The notes: a model not told the origin generated them from the sequence alone. 64,000 nt of DNA from Ensifer oleiphilus (GCF_013371465.1 NZ_JABWDU010000015.1:1-64000), one strand, 5' to 3'. Counted from the first letter of the stretch, positions 9,236-19,802 are shown. Numbers and translations are program-made.

Positions 9236-9925
9236 ATGCGCTTCCGCAATGCCTTCCTCCTGTGCAGCCTGGCGGCGACACTCGCCGTGGCCGGCTGCTC
9301 GACAACTTCGACCAAGTCCGAGACGGCTGGCGGTGAGCCTGCTCCCGTTGCGGAACAGGTCGCTTCTAACCAGATCTTTTCGGGTGATTATGGCGCAGTT
9401 GAGGATCACGGCTATGCGCTCCCCGCCGTTCCCATCAACAGGGTCGAAAATCGTTTCCATCGCCAGATCGTCGACTATTCGACGAACGAGCGCCCCGGCA
9501 CGATCGTTGTGAATACGCCGAACCGCTTCCTCTACTACGTGCTGCCCGGCGGTAAGGCCGTTCGCTACGGTATCGGCGTCGGCAAGGCCGGCTTTGCATG
9601 GGAGGGCGAAGCCTATATCGCCTGGAAGCAGGAATGGCCGATGTGGCACCCGCCGAAGGAAATGGCGGAGCGCAAGCCGGAAGTGGCCAAGTATGTCGAG
9701 GCAGGCATGGGCCCGGGTCTGAAGAACCCGCTCGGCGCGCGCGCCCTCTATCTCTTCAACGATCAGGGCAAGGACACGCTGTTCCGCCTGCATGGCACGC
9801 CGGAGTGGTCGTCGATCGGCACGGCCGCATCGTCCGGCTGCATCCGCCTGATGAACCAGGACATCATCGATCTCTATTCGCGGGTCCGTCCGGGCAAGAA
9901 CGCACGCGTGGTCGTCCAGCAGTAA
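9236..9925 (+). CDS. L,D-transpeptidase lipoprotein (YkuD domain)
   Basis: A 229-residue envelope protein with a lipoprotein signal: hydrophobic residues 8-19 followed by lipobox VAGC, lipidated Cys21. The YkuD catalytic domain covers about residues 95-228, with the motif HGTPEWSS...SSGCIRLMN; catalytic Cys202 and its histidine are intact. Such enzymes make 3-3 crosslinks in peptidoglycan or attach outer-membrane proteins to it, both prominent in Rhizobiales. It is monocistronic, with a strong terminator at 9952-9978. Confidence 0.92.
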   Translation: MRFRNAFLLCSLAATLAVAGCSTTSTKSETAGGEPAPVAEQVASNQIFSGDYGAVEDHGYALPAVPINRVENRFHRQIVDYSTNERPGTIVVNTPNRFLYYVLPGGKAVRYGIGVGKAGFAWEGEAYIAWKQEWPMWHPPKEMAERKPEVAKYVEAGMGPGLKNPLGARALYLFNDQGKDTLFRLHGTPEWSSIGTAASSGCIRLMNQDIIDLYSRVRPGKNARVVVQQ

Positions 9926-9951
9926 AACGCAACCTGAATTATGCGATCAGA

Positions 9952-9978
9952 GCCGCCGGGACCCTCGGCGGCTTTTTT
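9952..9978 (+). terminator. Rho-independent terminator of the L,D-transpeptidase gene
   Basis: A seven-base-pair G/C stem, GCCGCCG (9952-9958) with CGGCGGC (9966-9972), encloses a seven-base loop and is followed at once by six T residues. It lies 27 bases after the stop codon. Confidence 0.9.
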
Positions 9979-10194
9979 GTTGGCCGCATATCCCCGACGA
10001 TATTCCGTCGTTGTTGATACGCAGAGTTGCTCTGCTTCATACGCCTCAAATCAGGGTGGCCGACATCTGAATCCGCCTCGACGATTTGTTCAAAAAGCGC
10101 GCAATAAGACCGAAATTTCAGCACGTTATTAAGCAAGCATTATCTAATTAACTAAAAAGTGTGGCCGATAGACGCCTAACCAAAGGGACCGGAC

Positions 10195-12132
10195 ATGCTG
10201 ATCAAGACCAAGCTCCTCAGTGCGATCGCACTGCTGTCACTCATCGCGATCGGCATTGCCGTCTACAGCCAGCATGCGCTCGCAGAAAACAGCGAAACGA
10301 TGGATGCGATCTATGCCGACCGCATCGTGCCGCTGAAGAATCTGAAGGCGACATCGGACGCCTTTGCCGTTTCCATCGTCGATGCGGCGCACAAGGTGCG
10401 CAACGGCAACGAGACGATGGCGACGGGCCTCGCATCGGTCAACAATGCGCGTCAGGTGATAACGGCCAATTGGGACGCCTATGTCGCGACCTCGATGACA
10501 CCAGAGGAACATAAGCTTGTCGAGAAAGCCAAGCAGCAGATGGTGATCGCGATGGATTCGATCGCGACGCTGACCAAGATCCTGTCCGAGGGTGATTCGG
10601 CTGCGCTCGACAGCTTCGTTCGCACGGCGCTCTACGAAACCATCGATCCGCTGACCGAGACCATTTCGGAGATTTCCGATCTGCAAGTTCACTTGTCGGA
10701 TGAGGTCTTTCAGGCACAGCATCGTGAGTTCGAAACCGTGCAGGTGCTCAGCATCGGTATCATCCTGCTCGTCCTCGTGCTGGCAACCGGAACGTATCTG
10801 GTTGTTTCACGCGGCGTGATCGGCCCACTCGGCCGACAGATCGGCGCGATGCGCAAACTTATCGACGGCCATCTCGACGATGACGGCACTGCGGTGACCG
10901 GCAAGGACGAGATCGCCGAGATGGCCCGCGCCATCCAATCGTTCCGGGAAGCTGCCCGATCCAACCTTCGCCTGCAGGCGGAAGCCGAGGAAAGCCGCCG
11001 CAACGGAGAAGCCGAACGCACGAGAATGCAAGCGGAGGCCGAACGGGCCGCGCAGCAGAGGCTGGTGCAGGCAACATCAGGTCTTGCGACAGGCTTGCAG
11101 CGGCTGGCCGACGGCGATCTTGCCGTCCGGTTGGACGAACCGTTCTCCGCCGAATTCGAGCAATTGCGTCACGACCTCAACAAGGCTGCCGGCCAGCTCA
11201 ACGATGCCATGCTCGCCGTTGCCGACAGCGCCGGCAACATCGGCCTGGGCACCCGCGAAATCAGCCAGAGCGCCGACGACCTGTCGAAACGCACGGAGCA
11301 GCAGGCGGCATCCCTGGAGGAAACGGCTGCAGCCCTCGACCAGATCACCGCCAATGTCAGCAATTCTTCGCGACGTACCGAGGAAGCCCGCGACGTTGCC
11401 GGCGAAGCAAAGACCAGCGCGACGCAGTCTGCCGTCGTCGTTGCAAATGCCGTGGAGGCGATGCGGCGGATCGAAGAATCATCCAGCCAGATTTCCAGCA
11501 TCATTGGCGTGATCGACGAAATCGCCTTCCAGACCAATCTGCTGGCGCTGAATGCAGGCGTCGAGGCAGCACGGGCGGGTGAAGCCGGCAAGGGCTTTGC
11601 GGTCGTGGCACAGGAAGTGCGCGAGCTGGCGCAGCGCTCGGCAAAAGCCGCCAAGGAAATCAAGGAACTGATTCGCAGCTCCAGCTCGGAAGTCGAAAGC
11701 GGCGTACGGCTGGTGCGCGATACCGGCGAGGCGCTGAAGACCATCGAGGCGCACGTCATCACCATCAACGAACATATGGCGGCCATCGCCACATCGGCAC
11801 GGGAACAATCCGTCGGGTTGGCAGAGGTCAACACGGCCGTCAACCAGATGGACCAGGTGACGCAGCGCAACGCCGCCATGGTCGAGGAGGCAAATGCCGC
11901 TTCGGCGACGCTTGCCCAGGAGGGCAGCAACCTTCGAGCCCTGATCGACAGGTTCCAACTGTCCGGCGAAACCAGCGTCTCGCCCCAATCGGGAGCGCGC
12001 AGAACCGCGCCTCGCGCCGCTGGCGCCCATCAATACGCTGACAGCAATGCCCGCCCGGCCGCAAGACGACCTGTTGCGCCACTGGTGCAAGGCAATACTG
12101 CGTTGGCCACCGAAGGCTGGGCCGAGTTCTGA
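10195..12132 (+). CDS. Methyl-accepting chemotaxis protein with C-terminal tether motif
   Basis: A 645-residue receptor. Transmembrane segment 1 is at about residues 7-28 and segment 2 at about 182-205. Between them lies a four-helix-bundle sensor domain (4HB_MCP type). A HAMP domain follows segment 2, with a second HAMP-like stretch around 295-345. The signalling tip, with [22 protein letters not shown], is near residues 441-462. The protein ends in GWAEF, which fits the W-x-x-F pattern of tethers for CheR or CheB. No chemotaxis genes adjoin it. The ligand is unknown. Confidence 0.93.
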   Translation: MLIKTKLLSAIALLSLIAIGIAVYSQHALAENSETMDAIYADRIVPLKNLKATSDAFAVSIVDAAHKVRNGNETMATGLASVNNARQVITANWDAYVATSMTPEEHKLVEKAKQQMVIAMDSIATLTKILSEGDSAALDSFVRTALYETIDPLTETISEISDLQVHLSDEVFQAQHREFETVQVLSIGIILLVLVLATGTYLVVSRGVIGPLGRQIGAMRKLIDGHLDDDGTAVTGKDEIAEMARAIQSFREAARSNLRLQAEAEESRRNGEAERTRMQAEAERAAQQRLVQATSGLATGLQRLADGDLAVRLDEPFSAEFEQLRHDLNKAAGQLNDAMLAVADSAGNIGLGTREISQSADDLSKRTEQQAASLEETAAALDQITANVSNSSRRTEEARDVAGEAKTSATQSAVVVANAVEAMRRIEESSSQISSIIGVIDEIAFQTNLLALNAGVEAARAGEAGKGFAVVAQEVRELAQRSAKAAKEIKELIRSSSSEVESGVRLVRDTGEALKTIEAHVITINEHMAAIATSAREQSVGLAEVNTAVNQMDQVTQRNAAMVEEANAASATLAQEGSNLRALIDRFQLSGETSVSPQSGARRTAPRAAGAHQYADSNARPAARRPVAPLVQGNTALATEGWAEF

Positions 12133-12152
12133 CCCAGCCTCGATGAATTCAG

Positions 12153-12176
12153 CTGGCGGCCCGATCAGGCCGCCAG
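12153..12176. terminator. Possible bidirectional hairpin between the receptor gene and glcB
   Basis: A perfect nine-base-pair stem, CTGGCGGCC (12153-12161) with GGCCGCCAG (12168-12176), has a six-base loop. It lies between two convergent genes, and the glcB stop codon falls in its loop. T runs on both sides are short, so its strength as a terminator is uncertain. Confidence 0.4.
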
Positions 12177-14336
12177 TTTGGCCTTCAGCTCGCGGCGACG
12201 GCGGTGCAGGACCGGTTCGGTGTAGCCGTTCGGCTGTTGGCGACCCTCGAGGACAAGCTCAAGCGCCGCCTTGAAGGCGATCGATCCGTCAAAATTGCCG
12301 GCCATGGCGACATACTGCGGATCATCGGCGTTCTGGCCATCGACGACAGCGGCCATGCGCTTCATCGTCTCGACCACCTGTGCCTCGGTGACGACACCGT
12401 GATGCAGCCAGTTGGCCATGTGCTGGGCGGAAATGCGCAGCGTGGCACGATCCTCCATCAGGCCGATATTGTTGATATCGGGCACCTTGGAGCAACCAAC
12501 GCCCTGGTCGACCCAGCGCACGACGTAACCGAGAATACCCTGCGCATTGTTGTCGAGCTCGCGCTGGATTTCCTCCGGCGTCCAGTTCGGACGGGTGGCG
12601 ACCGGAACCGAGAGGATATCGCTGAGCTTCGCGCGTGCCCGGCTCTTCAGGCCAGCCTGAACGTCGGCAACATTGACCCGGTGGTAGTGGGTCGCATGCA
12701 GGGTGGCAGCCGTCGGCGACGGAACCCATGCAGTGTTGGCGCCGGCCTTCGGGTGAGCGATCTTCTGCTCCAGCATCGCCGCCATCAGATCGGGCATGGC
12801 CCACATGCCCTTGCCGATCTGCGCGTGGCCGGAAAGGCCGCATTCGAGGCCGATGTCGACGTTCCAGTTTTCGTAAGCCGCGATCCATGCGGCCTGCTTC
12901 ATGTCGCCCTTGCGGATCATCGGGCCTGCTTCCATCGAGGTGTGGATTTCGTCGCCGGTGCGATCTAGGAAGCCGGTGTTGATGAAGACGACGCGTTCGC
13001 GCGCGGCGCGAATGCATTCCTTGAGATTGACCGTGGTGCGGCGCTCCTCGTCCATGATGCCAATCTTCATGGTATTGGCCGGCATGCCGAGTGCCGCCTC
13101 GACCCGCGAGAAGATTTCGCAGGCAAAGGCAACTTCTTCCGGCCCGTGCATCTTCGGCTTGACGACGTACATCGAACCTTCGCGCGAGTTCATGCGGCGG
13201 CCACCTTCCCCGATATCGTGCAGCGCGATCAGCGCGGTTGCCATCGCATCCATGATGCCTTCCGGCACCTCGTTGCCGTCGCGATCAAGGATAGCCGGAT
13301 TCGTCATGAGGTGGCCGACATTGCGCACCAGCATCAGCGAGCGGCCCGGAAGCGACAGGGTGCCGCCGGACGGCGCCGTGTAGGTGCGGTCGGGATTGAG
13401 GCGGCGCGTGAAGCTGCGGCCGCCCTTGACGACCTCTTCCTCGAGATCGCCCTTCATCAGGCCGAGCCAGTTGCGGTAGACGACCACCTTGTCTTCGGCA
13501 TCGACGGCGGCAACCGAATCTTCGCAGTCCATGATCGTGGTGATCGCCGATTCGAGGATGACGTCGGAAATATGGGCTGGATCATCCTTGCCGATCGGTG
13601 TCGTCGCATCGAGGACGACGACGGCATGCAGGTTGTTGTGCCGGAGAACGATTTGCGACGGCGCGTCGGGTGAACCTGCGCAGCCGGCAAACTGCTCGGA
13701 ATTGCGAAGCCTCGTCTTCGACCCACCGGCAAGCGTTACCACAAGGCTGCCGGAAGCGACCGTCAAGGATGAAACATCCTTCCAGCTACCGCTATCCAAC
13801 GGCGCGCTCGCATCGAGGAAGTCGCGCGCCCAGGCGATAACCTTGGCGCCACGCTTGGGGTTGTAGCCGCGTCCTTTTTCCGCACCGTCCTCTTCGGAAA
13901 TCGCATCGGTGCCGTAGAGCGCGTCATAGAGCGAGCCCCAGCGCGCATTGGCAGCGTTCAGCGCATAGCGCGCATTCATGACGGGAACGACAAGCTGCGG
14001 GCCGGCGATGGTCGCGATCTCCGGATCGACATTGCCTGTCGATACCGAAAACTCCGGCCCTTCGGCCAGGAGATAGCCGATATCCTTCAGAAACCCCTGA
14101 TAGGCTTCAAGGTCGTTCGGCGCGCCATTGTCGCGATACCAGGCGTCGATCTTCGCCTGCAGGTCGTCGCGCTTGGCAAGCAAGGCGCGGTTCTTCGGTG
14201 CGAGGTCATGGACGATCTTAGACAGCTCGGCAAAGAACCGTTCGGCATCGACGCCGGTGCCCGGCATCGCCTCATTCACCAGAAAGTCATGCAGACCTGC
14301 ATCGATCTTCAATCCAAACTTCTCAATGCGGTCCAT
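12165..14336 (-). CDS. glcB: Malate synthase G
   Basis: A 723-residue enzyme, the usual length for isoform G. It condenses glyoxylate with acetyl-CoA to give malate, the second step of the glyoxylate shunt. Recognisable segments are [42 protein letters not shown], the catalytic-region [17 protein letters not shown], and a C-terminal helical region with [13 protein letters not shown]. Catalytic Arg and Asp belong to conserved blocks that are all present. It is a single-gene unit; no isocitrate lyase gene is in the window, as is common in rhizobia. Confidence 0.97.
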   Translation of the reverse strand: MDRIEKFGLKIDAGLHDFLVNEAMPGTGVDAERFFAELSKIVHDLAPKNRALLAKRDDLQAKIDAWYRDNGAPNDLEAYQGFLKDIGYLLAEGPEFSVSTGNVDPEIATIAGPQLVVPVMNARYALNAANARWGSLYDALYGTDAISEEDGAEKGRGYNPKRGAKVIAWARDFLDASAPLDSGSWKDVSSLTVASGSLVVTLAGGSKTRLRNSEQFAGCAGSPDAPSQIVLRHNNLHAVVVLDATTPIGKDDPAHISDVILESAITTIMDCEDSVAAVDAEDKVVVYRNWLGLMKGDLEEEVVKGGRSFTRRLNPDRTYTAPSGGTLSLPGRSLMLVRNVGHLMTNPAILDRDGNEVPEGIMDAMATALIALHDIGEGGRRMNSREGSMYVVKPKMHGPEEVAFACEIFSRVEAALGMPANTMKIGIMDEERRTTVNLKECIRAARERVVFINTGFLDRTGDEIHTSMEAGPMIRKGDMKQAAWIAAYENWNVDIGLECGLSGHAQIGKGMWAMPDLMAAMLEQKIAHPKAGANTAWVPSPTAATLHATHYHRVNVADVQAGLKSRARAKLSDILSVPVATRPNWTPEEIQRELDNNAQGILGYVVRWVDQGVGCSKVPDINNIGLMEDRATLRISAQHMANWLHHGVVTEAQVVETMKRMAAVVDGQNADDPQYVAMAGNFDGSIAFKAALELVLEGRQQPNGYTEPVLHRRRRELKAKLAA

Positions 14337-14451
14337 TATCTTACTCCTTGAAACAGGCCACTCGCGCGCGTGAAAGGCCGGCAGTTTCTCATCAATTCAT
14401 TCCCTGTCAATTCAGCAAGGATGCGAAGAATTGTTTCCAAAATGGAAAAGA

Positions 14452-16455
14452 TCATCCATGAGCAATGCGTGGCCGGCCGCTCGCCTGTGCAATGAAGCGC
14501 GCTTCCACCAGCTTGCGGTTTCCTTCGACTTCGGGGGCGTCGATTTCTTCGCGCAGCATCGAGACCGGCTCGTCAGCACCGCTGGTGCGTGCTGTCTCGA
14601 GCGCCATTGTCTCGGCGCGTCGGCGCGCGGCTGAGAAGGCCCGGTCCTGATCGAGGAAACGCTCGCTCACCCCTGCCCCGTTGACGATGAAGATGCCCTC
14701 TTCCGGCATGGTGACGAACACGGTGACAGACGCCCTGACCTGGCCGACGACGGCGCCAACGGCATTGGCGACGTCGGCTTCATTGGGGATTGCCGCGTCG
14801 GTGCCGAGCATGTCGGCAATGGCGGGGTAATAGACCGGCGCCGAAGCGCCCAGGCCGACGAGCGGGCGGTCGAGACCGAGCGAAAAGCGGACGATGCCTG
14901 GTGCGCGCCTCAGCGCGCGATCGACTGCCTGCGAAACCGCCGGGTCGATGGCGCCCGCGCCGTCTTCGCCAAGACAGGCCTGCAGGATGACTTCGGACGA
15001 TTGGCGCGTAACGCGATCGACGATCATCTCGGCCATCGCCTCGGCAGAGGCGGCGATCGGCTGACCGGAGCCATCGCGGGTGCGTGCCGCAAGCTCAATG
15101 CCGAGACGCGCAGCCTCACTGCACCATTGCGACTGGCGGCCGAGCACATGCATGGCGTCGGAGGGAGTCAGTCCGCAGATATGCACCAGACCGCGCGCCA
15201 CCAGCCGGTCCAGCGTTGCGCGCTGCGGCGTCGACGTCAGAAGGTTTTCAAGCGAGATCGGCGAAGCGCCGATGCGCTCGTAAAGCGCCTGCTCCTGCGG
15301 CTGCAGGCCGCTTGCCAGATGGTCGGGCAGGCCGGTGCGAACCGCCAGGCGGCCGTTGTTGCGGCCGGCATGCTGCGCTCGCAGTTGTTTTTCGAGCACC
15401 GAAAGCACCGCTTCGCCATGCAGCGCGGCGGCAAGGCTGAGCGGCATCAGCCGCCTGGGACCAAGATCGATCTTCGCCTTCAGCCCGCGATCGTTGATGC
15501 GAACTTCCGAATCACCGCCGAGACCATAGGTGCGCATCGCGACTGCTTCCACCATGGTGCGGAAACCGCCGACCACGGCGCCTTCTGCATCGAGCCGCGG
15601 TCGACCGCGATCGAGCACCGCGACATCCGTCGTCGTGCCACCGATATCAGAGACGACGGCATTGTCGAGCCCGGTCAAATGCCGCGCGCCGACGAGGCTT
15701 GCGGCAGGACCTGAGAGGATCGTCTCGATCGGTCGGAGCCTTGCTTCCTCGGCCGAAATCAGGGCGCCATCGCCGCGCACCACCATCATGGGCACATCGA
15801 TGCCGCGGGACTTCAAAAAGCCCTCGCAGGAGCCGATCAGCCGATCGATCATCGAGACGAGACGGGCGTTCAGGAGCGTCGTCAGCGCCCGGCGCGGCCC
15901 GCCGAGCTTGGACGACAGCTCATGGCTGCAGGTTACCGGCAGATGCGAGACTTCGCGGATACGGTCGCGCACCCGCTGCTCATGGGCGGGATTGCGCACG
16001 GCGAAATAGCCGGCGATCGCAAAGGAAGACACCTGCTCGGCCAAAATCGGCAAGGCTTCCTCCAGCGCGGTCATGTCGAGGGGCGTTTCGCCACCATGAA
16101 CGTTGTGACCGCCGGGCAGGAAAATGACCGGATCGGAGCCGAGTGCATCCTGCAGCCCGTCGCGCTTCAAATCCTCAGGACCAAAGCCGATCATCACCAG
16201 ACCGGCACGGCCGCCCTGGCCCTCGACCAGAGCGTTGGTGGCAAGCGTGGTCGACAGGGACACGAGGCTGATGGCCGAAGCCGGCACGTCCGCCTTCTGC
16301 AGGACCTGCTCGACCGCGCCGGAAATTCCGACTGCCAGATCGTGGCGCGTGGTCAGCGCCTTTGCCTTGGCGACCACGCCCGCCGTTTCGCTAAAGAGGA
16401 CCGCGTCGGTGTAGGTTCCGCCGGTATCGATGCCGAGAAGAAAATGGGACGTCAA
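14452..16455 (-). CDS. Hydantoinase/5-oxoprolinase family protein, HyuA-like, without a HyuB partner
   Basis: I place the start at TTG 16455 (667 residues) because the domain opens directly with FLLGIDTGGTYTDAVLF, the nucleotide-binding strand of the HyuA N-terminal domain. The ATG at 16557 would add 34 residues unlike the family. The N-terminal hydantoinase/oxoprolinase domain spans about residues 5-175, and the HyuA domain follows with VSDIGGTTTDVAV. In most bacteria a HyuB gene follows and both ATP-hydrolysing subunits are needed; here none is adjacent. Substrate and activity are therefore open, and a stand-alone role is possible. Confidence 0.8.
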   Translation of the reverse strand: MTSHFLLGIDTGGTYTDAVLFSETAGVVAKAKALTTRHDLAVGISGAVEQVLQKADVPASAISLVSLSTTLATNALVEGQGGRAGLVMIGFGPEDLKRDGLQDALGSDPVIFLPGGHNVHGGETPLDMTALEEALPILAEQVSSFAIAGYFAVRNPAHEQRVRDRIREVSHLPVTCSHELSSKLGGPRRALTTLLNARLVSMIDRLIGSCEGFLKSRGIDVPMMVVRGDGALISAEEARLRPIETILSGPAASLVGARHLTGLDNAVVSDIGGTTTDVAVLDRGRPRLDAEGAVVGGFRTMVEAVAMRTYGLGGDSEVRINDRGLKAKIDLGPRRLMPLSLAAALHGEAVLSVLEKQLRAQHAGRNNGRLAVRTGLPDHLASGLQPQEQALYERIGASPISLENLLTSTPQRATLDRLVARGLVHICGLTPSDAMHVLGRQSQWCSEAARLGIELAARTRDGSGQPIAASAEAMAEMIVDRVTRQSSEVILQACLGEDGAGAIDPAVSQAVDRALRRAPGIVRFSLGLDRPLVGLGASAPVYYPAIADMLGTDAAIPNEADVANAVGAVVGQVRASVTVFVTMPEEGIFIVNGAGVSERFLDQDRAFSAARRRAETMALETARTSGADEPVSMLREEIDAPEVEGNRKLVEARFIAQASGRPRIAHG

Positions 16456-16597
16456 TTCGAACCAGTCCAGTGTTTCGGCCGGGGCAGCCCCGGGTTCATT
16501 GGGGATCGATCCGGTGATATGACATAATGGAAGAGAAGGCCATCGTGTCGAGGACATTCGCGGTCATCGGTGCGACATGATGCGAAGGGGGAGCAGC

Positions 16598-17218
16598 ATG
16601 AGATTTTCCAGGGGGTCGACCGTCGCCGGCATTCTTGCTGTGGGGTTGCTCTTTTCGCAGCCGGGCGGCGCGCAGGACGCCGAGGAAGAAGAATACAAGC
16701 CGCAACTGCCCGATGTCTCGATCTACAAGGCGATGCTCGACGCCAACAAGCAGACCGGCTGGATCCAGTTTCGCAACTATGACGACCGGCAACTGATCTA
16801 TTTTACCGCCTTGCAGACGATGCATTGCCGGCTATCGGAAATCCGATACTCCATCAATTCCGACGCGCTCGACAAGCGCTTTCCGCTGGCGAAATGCAAT
16901 CCACAGATCCCGTTCAACCTGCCCGCCGACGAAACCGCCGAATATGTCTATATCTCGCTTGCCGCCAACGAGGCCAAGACGCTGACGATCCAGGCGGTGT
17001 GGGACGATGGCGCCGGCAGCGAGATCGTCGTCTACAAGCCCTGCGACAATGTCGGGGACGCCACCTGTGCGGCAATCAAGACGATCAAGAAACCATCGAA
17101 GCTGCTGCCACAGCCGATGCCGGCCGATTCGCCGGTGCGCGGCGTGCAATCGCCCATTCCGGGCAAGACCTTCAGCGAGCCGAAACCCGCATCGGCAAGC
17201 CGCCCCGCGGTTGAGTAG
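16598..17218 (+). CDS. Exported protein of unknown function
   Basis: I choose ATG 16598, preceded by GGGGGAG, giving 206 residues; an in-frame ATG at 16577 lacks a ribosome binding site. A Sec signal peptide covers about the first 28 residues (cleavage near GGAQ-DA). The mature protein is acidic at its start and contains four cysteines, which could form two disulfides in the periplasm. The C-terminal 40 residues are proline-rich and probably disordered. I recognise no family with confidence. Its last 47 bases overlap the end of the convergent P450 gene. Confidence 0.75.
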   Translation: MRFSRGSTVAGILAVGLLFSQPGGAQDAEEEEYKPQLPDVSIYKAMLDANKQTGWIQFRNYDDRQLIYFTALQTMHCRLSEIRYSINSDALDKRFPLAKCNPQIPFNLPADETAEYVYISLAANEAKTLTIQAVWDDGAGSEIVVYKPCDNVGDATCAAIKTIKKPSKLLPQPMPADSPVRGVQSPIPGKTFSEPKPASASRPAVE

Positions 17219-18566
17219 TCAGCCGCTGCACCGGCCAGGGTTTCGTCTCGTCGGTGACGTCGAAGCGGAACCGGTGCATCAGGACGGCGAGAGCGATGAC
17301 GGCCTCCTGCAGCGCGAAGGTGGCGCCGATACAGATGCGCGGCCCGGCACCGAACGGCAGATACTGGAAGCGATGCAGCTTCTCGCGATTTTCCGGCAGG
17401 AAGCGCTCGGGCATGAAGGCACGGGGCCGATCCCAGTAGAGCACGTGGCGATGCAACGTCCACGGCATCACCAGAACGGCGATGCCTTTGGGTATCCTGA
17501 CGCGCTCGCCCGTCGGCGACGTCCATTCATCCTCTTCGATGGCGGCGCGATTGATCGACGGTGCCGGCGGATAGAGCCGCATCGCCTCCTCAAAGGCCGC
17601 CAGCACATGCGGCATCAGGGTCAACCACTCGACCGGGTCGGCGCCGCTCTTCATGACGCCGTCGATTTCCGTCTCCATCGCCTCGCGAAAAGCCGGCGTA
17701 TTGGCGACGCAATAGAGCGTCCAGGCGAGCGCTCGGGCGGTGGTCTCATGCCCGGCGCCGATGAAGGTGAGGATATTGTCCTCGATCTCTTCGGTTGAAA
17801 GCCCGTTCGCGCCCTCGGTCTGCAGCAACAGCGTGAGAAAATCGTTGGGCGTGCCGGTGGGGTCCGTCGCCATGCGCTGTCGCCTCAATGCCATCGTTTC
17901 CGAAACGATCGTGCGGAAGCGGTTCATCACCTTCTTGCCGCCGATGCGCGTCAGCCGCGGCAGCCATTCCGGCGCCAGCAGTATGTCCATCGGGTCGACG
18001 CGGCCCATGCGGTGCAGAAGCTCTTCGACACTTTGGACGAAGCCCTCCCTTTCGACCGCGACCTCGCCGGAGAACAACGTTTCCGCCAGGATGTCGAAGG
18101 TCAACTCGGTCATGTCGCTGGCGACATTGGTGGTGAACGGCTTCACCTTCGCCGCGGCGTAGCGCTCGACGAACTCTTCCGACCGGCGCAGCATCTGGCC
18201 GGCAAATCCCTTGGCGTGGCGTGGTGTGAACACCGGCGCAATAGCCTTGCGCGATCGCTTCCAGATCTCGCCTTCGGCGGTCAGCAGACCATCGCGCAGG
18301 ATTGGGCGCAGGATCAATCGCCGGACCTTCGACATCTCATAATTGCTGACGTTTTCGACGAGGATATAGCGGATGAGGCCGGGATCGTTGACGATCAGGG
18401 TGCGCTGGGTGATGAACTTCGTCTCGATCCACGGCAGCGTGTACGACGGCTCGCCCCAGAGTTCGAGCGGATTGCGCAGAACGGTCTTGATGATCTTCAG
18501 GTAGGACGGCACGCCGACCCGAGGAGTGGGAGCCGGTGGTTCGAATGGCTCCGGACGCATGTCCAT
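17172..18566 (-). CDS. Cytochrome P450 monooxygenase
   Basis: A 464-residue soluble P450. The heme-binding loop is FGAGPRICIG with the ligand Cys412. The oxygen-activating I-helix has GAGHETTARA, and the K-helix ExxR is in EEAMRLYPPAP. There is no N-terminal membrane anchor, which fits a bacterial enzyme that needs separate redox partners; no ferredoxin or reductase gene is nearby. The C-helix WxxxR (WKRSRK) is present. The substrate is unknown. The upstream DUF1402 gene ends 73 bases before it on the same strand, so the two may be cotranscribed. Confidence 0.95.
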   Translation of the reverse strand: MDMRPEPFEPPAPTPRVGVPSYLKIIKTVLRNPLELWGEPSYTLPWIETKFITQRTLIVNDPGLIRYILVENVSNYEMSKVRRLILRPILRDGLLTAEGEIWKRSRKAIAPVFTPRHAKGFAGQMLRRSEEFVERYAAAKVKPFTTNVASDMTELTFDILAETLFSGEVAVEREGFVQSVEELLHRMGRVDPMDILLAPEWLPRLTRIGGKKVMNRFRTIVSETMALRRQRMATDPTGTPNDFLTLLLQTEGANGLSTEEIEDNILTFIGAGHETTARALAWTLYCVANTPAFREAMETEIDGVMKSGADPVEWLTLMPHVLAAFEEAMRLYPPAPSINRAAIEEDEWTSPTGERVRIPKGIAVLVMPWTLHRHVLYWDRPRAFMPERFLPENREKLHRFQYLPFGAGPRICIGATFALQEAVIALAVLMHRFRFDVTDETKPWPVQRLTTQPRGGLPMRVSAR

Positions 18567-18639
18567 GGTGATTGCCTTTCTCGATTGCGCCAGGATTTCA
18601 GGTTTTTACGGCGCAATCAAGGAAGGTGCTTCCGCTGTA

Positions 18640-19584
18640 TCACAGCAGGCTTTCGAGTTCCGCCAGCTTGTCGTTCACCAGCCAGCCGTAATAGTTTTCC
18701 TCCGGCCACTGGATCTCGCCGCCCTGGTTGCGGGCGGCAAGGGCGGCCGCACGGATATCGGGATTGCCGATATTGTAGAGCGTGGCGGTTATGCCGGGAT
18801 TGCCTGAAATGTCGACGCCGGCGATGGACTTGTAGACATCGATCGAGTGACGGATCGAGGCGGCCATATAGGCAAGCGAGACATCCGGATCCATGATCGC
18901 CTCGTAGACGCCGGCGGCATTGGTCTCGTCAAGCCGCTCGTAACCTGACGTCTTGGCGACGATATCGGTCAACATCAGGGCGGTCAGCGGATTGATCTGG
19001 CCGAGGCCGAAGGTCTGGCCGGCGAAGAAGGGCTGGAAGAAGACTGCACTGAAACGATTGTTCGGGAAAGACTTTCCGCCGACGGACTTGCCGCGGAACT
19101 CGCCGTCCCAGACCCTCTCGCGGCAACTCCACAGGGAATAGGAGCTCTTCTTGCCGGTGCAGTCGGCAAATTGCGGACGGGCGACGAACTCGGCCACGGT
19201 CTCGCCGTCATAGCCGAACTGGAAGCTGTTGCCGGCATAGGCGGCGGCCTTGACGTAGTAGGACTGCAGCCGGTCGTAGGCATCGACATTGTAGGTGTGC
19301 TCGCCGACGATGGCGCCAATCATATGGATCGGCGCAATGCCATAGGCGCGCGACGTCGACTTGATCTTGCTCATCAGCTGCTTGTCGTTGGCAAGCAGGT
19401 CGCGCACCTTCTCGAATTTGGCGTCGAAGGAGGTGCGGCCGGCCTTGGTGCGGCGAACGGATGCGCCTGGGATGCCGGGTTGTTCGACATTCCGGTTGCC
19501 CGGCGGAACAACATTGGCCGCCATCGTCTGGCCTGCGGTCAGGCAAAACGTGGCGATAGCGAGCATGCAGGCGGTAAAACGCAC
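18640..19584 (-). CDS. DUF1402 exported protein with lysozyme-like motifs
   Basis: A 314-residue protein with a signal peptide (residues 1-22, ending TMAA). It belongs to DUF1402, a family I know from Rhizobiales and whose function is not established. Two segments resemble lytic transglycosylases: IGAIVGEHTYN with Glu95 in the place of the catalytic acid, and FGLGQINPLTA (192-202), like the GLMQxxPxTA motif of Slt-type enzymes. The end also shows an NIGNP...YGWLVN segment. I infer a periplasmic cell-wall hydrolase or a derivative of one; this is a fold-level guess. It lies upstream of the P450 gene on the same strand. Confidence 0.8.
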   Translation of the reverse strand: MRFTACMLAIATFCLTAGQTMAANVVPPGNRNVEQPGIPGASVRRTKAGRTSFDAKFEKVRDLLANDKQLMSKIKSTSRAYGIAPIHMIGAIVGEHTYNVDAYDRLQSYYVKAAAYAGNSFQFGYDGETVAEFVARPQFADCTGKKSSYSLWSCRERVWDGEFRGKSVGGKSFPNNRFSAVFFQPFFAGQTFGLGQINPLTALMLTDIVAKTSGYERLDETNAAGVYEAIMDPDVSLAYMAASIRHSIDVYKSIAGVDISGNPGITATLYNIGNPDIRAAALAARNQGGEIQWPEENYYGWLVNDKLAELESLL

Positions 19585-19703
19585 GATCTCTTCTTCCTAT
19601 CAACGGTGGAGACGCCTATCCGGCGGCGCGGCTCCTACGACAAGATCATGTCGGAAAGATGCCTCCCCCCACAATCGATTGCCCGACCGTGTTAGAAAAA
19701 ATG

Positions 19704-19731
19704 AAGGCGCCTGTCGAGGGACAGGCGCCTT
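19704..19731 (-). terminator. Rho-independent terminator of the hslV-acetyltransferase-hslU operon
   Basis: A perfect 12-base-pair stem, AAGGCGCCTGTC (19704-19715) with GACAGGCGCCTT (19720-19731), has a four-base loop. On the minus strand it is followed by CATTTTTTC. It lies about 70 bases beyond the hslU stop codon. Confidence 0.9.
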
Positions 19732-19802
19732 TCATCTTCATGAGTCACTTGACGGCAAGGGATTGCCGCCACGTCCGGTCGTTCCAGGATGGAACGATGG
19801 CG

